DNA of 5,786 nucleotides, taken from positions 1 to 5,786 of the forward strand of contig JAGHBX010000439.1 in assembly GCA_021160785.1 (NCBI GenBank). Reading direction: 5' to 3'. Made by a program: the position numbers and the translations under genes. This document shows, in pieces, positions 1 to 3,595 of this stretch. The DNA is from Planctomycetota bacterium. Lineage in GTDB: Bacteria > Planctomycetota > Phycisphaerae > Sedimentisphaerales > Anaerohalosphaeraceae. The notes under the pieces were generated by a model, which was not told where the DNA came from, made no database searches, and was given only the letters and a program-made list of their open reading frames with translations. Numbering within the stretch: position 1 is the first letter of the stretch; every line of letters starts with the position of its first letter.

Positions 1-288
1 CCTCAATAGATTCTCAAAACGAAGTTTAATGTTTTCAAGTCCTTCTAATTCAACTCCCTCAATCGCCTTGGGTACTCCATCTTCTTCATCAACTCCAATA
101 ACGAGATATCCACCAGCCGTATTTGCAAACGCGCTAACATCGATCAAAAAGTCTTTCTTGTCACGGTCACTATTCCCATATAGTGCCTTCTTGTAATCAA
201 GGACTCTGCTCTCTGCGACCTGTTCATCGATGAGGCATTTAATATCTTCCACCACGACATCTTTGAGTGGTTTATCAAACGGGTGCAT
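1..288 (-). CDS. Schlafen AlbA_2-type DNA/RNA-binding domain protein (N-terminal part, runs off the left end)
   Basis: The reverse strand reads 96 uninterrupted codons from an ATG at 288 to the window edge. Residues about 24-80 match the AlbA_2 (Schlafen) pattern: an E-S-x-x-L-D-Y-K motif at 26-33, a spaced Lys/Asp segment, then DVSAFANTAGGYLVIGVDE at about 50-68, followed by a G-x-P-K-A-I-x-G turn. In this family the domain binds nucleic acid and is usually followed by a divergent ATPase-like or winged-helix region in proteins of about 400-600 residues. Many members are annotated as putative transcriptional regulators or ATP-binding proteins, and some sit in defence or mobile regions. The start is fixed by AGGAGGA at 302-296, 7 nt before the ATG. 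The ATG at 295 lies in another frame. The gene is more AT-rich than the signalling genes to the right, which hints at a different origin. The family call is confident; the function of the full protein is unknown because its C-terminal part is missing. Confidence 0.85.
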   Translation of the reverse strand, partial: MHPFDKPLKDVVVEDIKCLIDEQVAESRVLDYKKALYGNSDRDKKDFLIDVSAFANTAGGYLVIGVDEEDGVPKAIEGVELEGLENIKLRFENLLR

Positions 289-295
289 CCGTCAT

Positions 296-302
296 TCCTC
301 CT
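296..302 (-). promoter_or_regulatory. Strong Shine-Dalgarno for the AlbA_2 gene
   Basis: The reverse strand reads AGGAGGA, with 7 nt (289-295) before the ATG at 288. It selects that ATG over the out-of-frame ATG at 295, which directly abuts it. Confidence 0.8.
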
Positions 303-483
303 GTCCCTTAGCTTGTCTTGCCATGTGTAGTTCCATCGTTCTATTCGGTTTAGTATTCCGTTCAAGGTAAATTCAACGTACCAAGACGTTTTCCCATCTT
401 TCCCCAACAAAACCACCAACCTACCATCCCAAAACCATCTCTCTAAACATTGCCCAAAGCGAAATCCGCCGCAAGCGGACCCC
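303..483. other. Intergenic stretch with no supported gene
   Basis: No frame here shows family-like residues or a start with a ribosome binding site. The open frame crossing it on the minus strand overlaps the AlbA_2 gene out of frame and begins inside the heptamer repeats. The only structure I see is a weak 5-bp inverted repeat (TCCGC at 465-469, GCGGA at 475-479, 5-nt loop). The region is probably the 5' leader of the AlbA_2 gene. Confidence 0.5.
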
Positions 484-518
484 AAAATAGTAAATACTAA
501 ATCGTAAATAGTCAATTA
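484..518. repeat. Degenerate 7-nt tandem repeat, TAAATNN type, five units
   Basis: Read in 7-nt steps the sequence gives AAAATAG, TAAATAC, TAAATCG, TAAATAG, TCAATTA. The A-A-T core at positions 3-5 of the unit is kept in all five. It is a short AT-rich microsatellite-like array between genes. A second array of the same unit length but different sequence lies about 40 bp further on. Heptameric tandem repeats are known from other bacteria, for example the STRR heptamers of filamentous cyanobacteria; relatedness is not implied. Confidence 0.6.
487..515 (-). promoter_or_regulatory. Possible sigma70 promoter toward the AlbA_2 gene
   Basis: On the reverse strand TTGACT (515-510) is followed after exactly 17 nt by TACTAT (492-487). 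The -35 matches consensus at 5 of 6 positions and the -10 at 4 of 6. It points at the AlbA_2 gene but lies about 200 nt upstream of its ATG, and it coincides with the AT-rich heptamer array, where chance matches are likely. Weak support. Confidence 0.25.
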
Positions 519-556
519 AATTCCCCCTCTGGATTCTGTTCACCCACCTCCTTACT

Positions 557-584
557 AAAGACCAAAGACCAACGACCAACGACT
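557..584. repeat. 7-nt tandem repeat, AAMGACC type, four units
   Basis: Four contiguous heptamers are visible: AAAGACC, AAAGACC, AACGACC, AACGACT. The first two are identical, and the last two differ from each other only at the final base. The array ends about 25 bp before the -35 box of the strong promoter at 610-638. On the reverse strand it reads as repeated GGTCGTT/GGTCTTT. Similar short tracts lie between genes in planctomycete genomes as I recall them; I cannot verify this here. Confidence 0.75.
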
Positions 585-609
585 AAATGCTCATTCCAGC
601 CAAAAAACC

Positions 610-638
610 TTGATTTTTCGCCCCAACTGTGGTATAAT
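610..638 (+). promoter_or_regulatory. Near-consensus sigma70 promoter with extended -10
   Basis: TTGATT (610-615) and TATAAT (633-638) are separated by exactly 17 nt. A TG at 630-631 one base before the -10 gives an extended -10 element. Transcription would start near 645. The transcript would pass a leader containing AAGGA (653-657) and GGGGGA (677-682) and then enter the 13-mer repeat tract. The only open frame it could serve is repeat-derived and unlike a normal protein (ATG at 693, 10 nt after GGGGGA). The promoter may therefore make a non-coding RNA, a short leader peptide, or be the relic of a lost gene. Confidence 0.6.
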
Positions 639-736
639 GCACCACCAGAATTAAGGACAAAGCAACACCAAAAACAGGGGGACCCACAAACCATGCCCAC
701 CAAACCGCCGCATCGCGTTTCAAGCCAGGAATTTCG

Positions 737-755
737 AAATCCGCATTTCGGATTT
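737..755 (+). repeat. Small perfect hairpin, 7-bp stem
   Basis: AAATCCG (737-743) pairs perfectly with CGGATTT (749-755) across a 5-nt loop. It lies between the strong promoter and the first 13-mer repeat. There is no T-run directly after it, so it is not a standard intrinsic terminator. It probably belongs to the same dispersed intergenic element as the 13-mers. Confidence 0.45.
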
Positions 756-777
756 ACGCGATATGCCCAAATGCGCA

Positions 778-1047
778 AAACGAACCCAATCCCAGCACAA
801 GCATTTCACAAAACGAACCCAATCTACCACCCCAACAGCCAAAAAACACGAAACGAACCCAATTTGCCGTACCGCCGTCCGCCCAAAGACCGAAATGCGC
901 AAAACAAACCCAATCCCCGCCCGTCTCAAGCCAACCCCGCTGGCCAAAGGCCAGTCCCGGCGCGCCGGGAAACCCAATTTACGCCGCAACGGACCTCTGG
1001 AAGACCAAAAAAACGAAACGAACCCAATTTCTGCCGAAACCCCCAAT
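778..1047 (+). repeat. Dispersed 13-mer repeat tract, consensus AAACGAACCCAAT
   Basis: Exact copies of AAACGAACCCAAT lie at 778-790, 811-823, 851-863 and 1016-1028. A one-base variant (AAACAAACCCAAT) is at 902-914, a shortened copy (GAAACCCAAT) at 969-978 and a degenerate copy (CGAAACCCCCAAT) at 1035-1047. Two copies (778 and 902) also share the upstream sequence AAATGCGCA. Distances between copy ends are 33, 40, 51, 64, 50 and 19 nt. These are not all multiples of three, so the copies fall in different reading frames (K-T-N-P-I, N-E-P-N, K-R-T-Q). The repeat is therefore kept as nucleic acid, not as protein. The long open frames over it on both strands (up to 174 codons on plus, 115 on minus) are best seen as artefacts of this stop-poor repeat. 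As I recall, the motif is common between genes in planctomycete genomes. Its function is unknown. Confidence 0.8.
940..970 (+). repeat. Two back-to-back perfect palindromes inside the 13-mer tract
   Basis: CTGGCC-AAA-GGCCAG (940-954) forms a 6-bp stem with a 3-nt loop. It is followed without a gap by TCCCGGCGCGCCGGGA (955-970), a perfect 16-nt palindrome. The pair sits between the variant copy at 902 and the shortened copy at 969, and the palindrome overlaps the first bases of the latter. In RNA it would give two adjacent GC-rich stem-loops. No T-tract follows, so it does not look like an intrinsic terminator. A REP-like element or the structured core of a transcript are alternatives. Confidence 0.65.
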
Positions 1048-1280
1048 CTACATTCTACAATATACAATCCAATGGCCCAATTCGCACCCAGCCCAGACGT
1101 TCTCTGTGGAAAGAGCGCCTTTTTTATCGTATGCCTTTGCGGCGATGTCTTTTCCTATGTGTTTGGCGATGGCGTAGCATGTTGTGGGTGTGTGCTTGGC
1201 GACCATCGGTACTTTGAGAGCGCCTCATAGTTGCCCTCGCAGGCGACCGCCGGAACCTGCGCACAAACCGGATGCCCGAA
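1048..1280 (-). pseudogene. Possible decayed coding remnant, faintly AP2/HNH-endonuclease-like
   Basis: Two short minus-strand frames carry protein-like text. One lies directly in frame after the TAA of the propeller gene, runs 41 codons (1280-1158) to a TAG at 1157-1155, and contains YEALSKYRW. The other runs 52 codons from an ATG at 1206 to a TAG at 1050-1048 and contains IAAKAYDKK. In AP2-domain HNH homing endonucleases, as I know them, an N-terminal 'D-Y-E-x-L-S-K-Y-K-W' segment and a C-terminal 'A-A-x-A-Y-D-K-x-A' segment occur in this order. The remnant could be such a gene with an internal deletion and frameshift. Neither frame has a ribosome binding site, and the similarity is short, so this could equally be part of the neighbouring repeat element. 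Confidence 0.2.
1238..1261 (-). terminator. Weak hairpin downstream of the propeller gene
   Basis: CGCAGG (1238-1243) pairs with CCTGCG (1256-1261) across a 12-nt loop, starting 20 nt after the stop codon of the minus-strand propeller gene. The stem is only 6 bp and no U-tract follows on that strand. It could mark the 3' end of the transcript but does not meet the usual criteria for an intrinsic terminator. Confidence 0.2.
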
Positions 1281-2624
1281 TTATTCGTCCTTTGTCGGGC
1301 GGGCAATCCGGTAGCAGGCGACCGATTTGTTGCCTCGGATGTACATTCGCCCGTTGGCGATAGTGGGGTGTTGCGGTCTGCCTAAGTCCATGTCTATGTG
1401 TACACGCCCAAGCTCGACAAAGCCCTTCCGGTTAGCTTCTGCCATTACGAGATCTTCGTTCTTCGTCAAGGCAAAGATCAACCCATCGGCGATGATCAGT
1501 TGCTGGTCTTTTGACCATTCGCTGCCGATTTCCTTCCAGAGCAAACGCCCGTCGTCGAAATTGGTGCAGTGGATAAACCCCCCCTCGCCGCGCCCGCCAA
1601 AGCCGAAGACCGCATCCTTGTAAACGGCGACGGTGTTATAGTTGTTTGTCTGCAACTCCGTGCTGCGGTAGAGTTCCTTAAAAGCGATCTTGCCGTCGGT
1701 GGCCTCCATCTGCAGGCACGCCGAGAAGTTTTTGCCCGTTCCCTCGGCACCGCTGAGGAACAGTCGCGATCCGACAGCCACGGGCGTACTGACGAGCCCT
1801 ATGATAATCCCGGCGGGGTAGGGGTAACGCCACATGATTTTGCCCGTATCAGCGTGTACGCCCAGGACCTCGCGTGTACCATAGGTGGCGACAATAACCT
1901 GCGGTATCCCGCCGACCACTTGATACGTCAGTGAAGCGGGGGCGCCGAGTTCCCGCTTGCTGTCTGACTTTACCTCCATTGTCCATCGCAGTTTGCCCGT
2001 CATCTTGTCGAGCGCCACGAGTATGGCGCGTTTGGGATTATCCGCGGCGACATACAGCACATCACCCACTACGAGCGGGACCGATCCTTCGGTAGCCCAG
2101 AACGTTTCGTCGGCTCGCCATAATTCCTTGCCGTCGGCATTCAGGCAGATGATGGGGCATCGCATCTCCCACACATCCTTCTTGTAGGTGGCGTAGGGGA
2201 TGAAGTAAATCCGATCTCCGTCAATAACGGGGCTCGTCACCGGTCCTTTGACGAAATGGCGGTTCTCTTTTGGATGCAGCAGTTGCTTCCACAGGGTCGC
2301 GCCGGTGAGGGGGTCGAGACAGAGAGCCCACTGCTTATTCTCGGTTTCAGAGGCTGTAAATGCCCTGCCTTTTGCCTCCACCACGGCGGTTTTGCCCCAA
2401 CCGATCTCCACTTGCCACAGCTTTTTAGGGCCTTGGGCGGGCCATTTGCGCAAGAGGTTTGCAGCGTTGAATACGCTGTTGCCGTGGTTTGGCAGGAATC
2501 GCTCCAGGTCTGTGTTGGCGGCGGTGGCGCCAAAAACCGTCGATTTGACGCCAAAAAACGCCATTATGCACAGCGATATCGCCAGGCCCCGAAGGGCGGC
2601 CATGTTACGAGCAGTTCTTTTCAT
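1281..2624 (-). CDS. Secreted PQQ-like (BamB-type) beta-propeller repeat protein
   Basis: The product is 447 residues. Residues 1-35 look like a Sec signal peptide: basic n-region (MKRTARN), hydrophobic core LRGLAISLCIMAFFGV, and a likely cleavage site near the Ala-rich A-T-A-A segment at 33-36. The rest is a chain of PQQ/BamB-type blades, each closing with a 'D-x-x-T-G-x-x-x-W'-like motif: LDPLTGATLW (103-112), LNADGKELW (161-169), LDKMTGKLRW (205-214), VHADTGKIMW (256-265), MEATDGKIAF (306-315) and FDDGRLLW (356-363), with a degenerate seventh around 393-407. The likely fold is a 7-8-bladed propeller outside the cytoplasmic membrane. Such proteins serve as scaffolds or ligand binders; PQQ binding itself is not implied. 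The ATG at 2624 is preceded by AGGAG only 2 nt away and by GGAG 10 nt away (2638-2635). The next ATG (codon 8) has no better site and would shorten the basic n-region. The gene is monocistronic in the window and divergent from the signalling operon. The fold is confident; substrate and partner are unknown. Confidence 0.9.
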   Translation of the reverse strand: MKRTARNMAALRGLAISLCIMAFFGVKSTVFGATAANTDLERFLPNHGNSVFNAANLLRKWPAQGPKKLWQVEIGWGKTAVVEAKGRAFTASETENKQWALCLDPLTGATLWKQLLHPKENRHFVKGPVTSPVIDGDRIYFIPYATYKKDVWEMRCPIICLNADGKELWRADETFWATEGSVPLVVGDVLYVAADNPKRAILVALDKMTGKLRWTMEVKSDSKRELGAPASLTYQVVGGIPQVIVATYGTREVLGVHADTGKIMWRYPYPAGIIIGLVSTPVAVGSRLFLSGAEGTGKNFSACLQMEATDGKIAFKELYRSTELQTNNYNTVAVYKDAVFGFGGRGEGGFIHCTNFDDGRLLWKEIGSEWSKDQQLIIADGLIFALTKNEDLVMAEANRKGFVELGRVHIDMDLGRPQHPTIANGRMYIRGNKSVACYRIARPTKDE

Positions 2625-2683
2625 ATCTCCTGAACTCCAACAAAACGCAGCGGCGAGCTATTTTGAGTATAACCAGAAGCCTC

Positions 2684-2712
2684 AGAATACAGAACACTGT
2701 GATCATTTTCAA
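2684..2712 (-). promoter_or_regulatory. Candidate sigma70 promoter of the propeller gene
   Basis: On the reverse strand TTGAAA (2712-2707) is followed after 17 nt by TATTCT (2689-2684), about 60 nt upstream of the ATG at 2624. The -35 matches consensus at 5 of 6 positions and the -10 at 4 of 6. A TATACT at 2671-2666 is an alternative -10 but lacks a good -35. Confidence 0.4.
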
Positions 2713-2912
2713 GAGCAAGCTGTTTTTTTTGCTGCGTGTTTGAGCCCATTTTCGCAGGTGGTCGCATCCGGCAGTGGGCTTTGGTTTGGTTGTTTTAAGT
2801 CCTTGCTGTGTATGTGATTAGCGTCATAGAAGCCGGTGGCGGCAGGGTCGTGGTCGGATAAAAAGGGCAGTAGCAGTACTTGCAGCAGGTTTATTTATCT
2901 AAAATTTCAACC

Positions 2913-2941
2913 TTGACAAGTCTCATATCCGATAGTTAAAT
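2913..2941 (+). promoter_or_regulatory. Candidate sigma70 promoter of the HTH-receiver/kinase operon
   Basis: A perfect -35 TTGACA (2913-2918) is followed after 17 nt by TTAAAT (2936-2941), a 4-of-6 match to the -10. Transcription would begin near 2948, leaving a leader of about 54 nt that carries the AGGA ribosome binding site at 2991-2994, 7 nt before the ATG at 3002. Confidence 0.45.
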
Positions 2942-3001
2942 TGGGTGGATGAGATAAGTTAGGGAGCCCAAATTAGTCCTCATTTAAGTAAGGAAACGAA
3001 G

Positions 3002-3577
3002 ATGGAGAAGATAAAGGATTTGTTGACGACGGGTGAGGCGGCTGAAATCTGTAGTGTTAGTCAGCAGACGATCATTCGCTGTTTCGATTCGGGCAGGCTG
3101 GAGGGGTTCCGCATTCCGGGGTCAAAGTTTCGACGCATCCCTCGCGAAAATCTCATCAAGTTCATGAGGGAGAACCATATGCCCCTGGACAATGTCGAGA
3201 CGGGCAAGCGCAAGATCCTGATTGTCGATGACGACGAGGAGATTGTGGAGTTGATGGTGGATGTGCTTTCTCGCGACGGACGATTTGAGATCAAGACGGC
3301 GTCGAGCGGGTATGATGCCGGTATCATGACCGAGCAGTTTCGTCCGGATCTGGTGATATTGGATTACATGCTGCCGGACATCAACGGCAATATTGTCTGC
3401 CGGGCGATCCGCCGCAATCCGCAGCTTCAGAACATCCGAATCATTATCGTAAGCGGTGTGGTCAACGCCAGCGAGATCGAGGATTTGCTTGGCGCCGGCG
3501 CAGAGGAGTTCATACGCAAGCCGTTTGACATTGTGGAACTGGTGGAAAAAATTTCCGGGGTGTTACAGTTACAATAG
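3002..3577 (+). CDS. Excisionase-type HTH plus C-terminal receiver domain (response regulator with inverted domain order)
   Basis: The product is 191 residues. Residues about 6-58 form an excisionase/MerR-like winged HTH (HTH_17 type): LLTTGEAAEICSVSQQTIIR, then the wing F-R-I-P-G-S-K-F-R-R-I-P and a helix ending in the link at about 60-68. Residues 70-190 are a complete CheY-like receiver: acidic pair D76/D77 in ILIVDDDEE, phosphoacceptor D121 in VILDYMLPD, switch Ser151 in IIVSG, and Lys173 in IRKPF. The 45-, 30- and 22-residue spacings match CheY. The protein should be phosphorylated at D121 and bind DNA through the N-terminal HTH. This order is the reverse of OmpR or NarL regulators, and nothing follows the receiver. 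AGGA lies 7 nt before the start. The histidine kinase gene begins 18 nt after the TAG, so the two form an operon and probably a cognate pair. Targets are unknown; autoregulation or control of the divergent propeller gene is inference. Confidence 0.9.
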   Translation: MEKIKDLLTTGEAAEICSVSQQTIIRCFDSGRLEGFRIPGSKFRRIPRENLIKFMRENHMPLDNVETGKRKILIVDDDEEIVELMVDVLSRDGRFEIKTASSGYDAGIMTEQFRPDLVILDYMLPDINGNIVCRAIRRNPQLQNIRIIIVSGVVNASEIEDLLGAGAEEFIRKPFDIVELVEKISGVLQLQ

Positions 3578-3595
3578 GACTGTGAGGGATTTGTG

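Larger units (their letters stand above)
2625..3001. other. Divergent intergenic region between propeller gene and signalling operon
   Basis: About 380 bp with no supported gene; the plus-strand open frames entering it from the left are shadows of the propeller gene. It holds candidate promoters in both directions (2712-2684 on minus, 2913-2941 on plus), a run of eight T near 2722-2729, and the 5' leader of the HTH-receiver gene. I found no clear operator-like inverted repeat. It is the natural place to look for a binding site of the HTH-receiver protein. Confidence 0.6.

Noticed and set aside
465..479. TCCGC-CGCAA-GCGGA inverted repeat as a terminator
   Set aside because: The stem is only 5 bp and no T-run follows on either strand.
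144..515. Minus-strand 123-codon open frame
   Set aside because: It overlaps the AlbA_2 gene out of frame, starts in the heptamer array and shows no domain; the AlbA_2 frame has both the RBS and the family motifs.
512..778. Minus-strand 88-codon open frame
   Set aside because: It crosses the promoter and the heptamer repeats (LVVGRWSLV is the heptamer array in translation) and has no domain or RBS support.
778..1047. CRISPR array
   Set aside because: The repeat is only 13 nt, spacers vary from about 6 to 50 nt, copies are degenerate and no cas gene is present.
720..1067. Minus-strand 115-codon open frame (repeated IGFV/DWVRF)
   Set aside because: It is the reverse reading of the same 13-mer repeat, with no ribosome binding site and no family resemblance.
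693..1217. Plus-strand 174-codon open frame with an upstream promoter and GGGGGA
   Set aside because: Its text is made by the 13-mer repeats, which change frame along the tract; composition is Pro/Asn/Arg-rich with no domain. A translated leader peptide cannot be excluded, but a 174-residue protein is not supported.
1112..1225. 9-bp direct repeat AGAGCGCCT at 1112-1120 and 1217-1225 as target-site duplication
   Set aside because: The enclosed 96 bp have no terminal inverted repeats or transposase; a 9-bp match at this distance can be chance.
2248..2817. Plus-strand 189-codon open frame entering the divergent intergenic region
   Set aside because: It is antisense to the signal peptide and first blades of the propeller gene; no RBS or domain.
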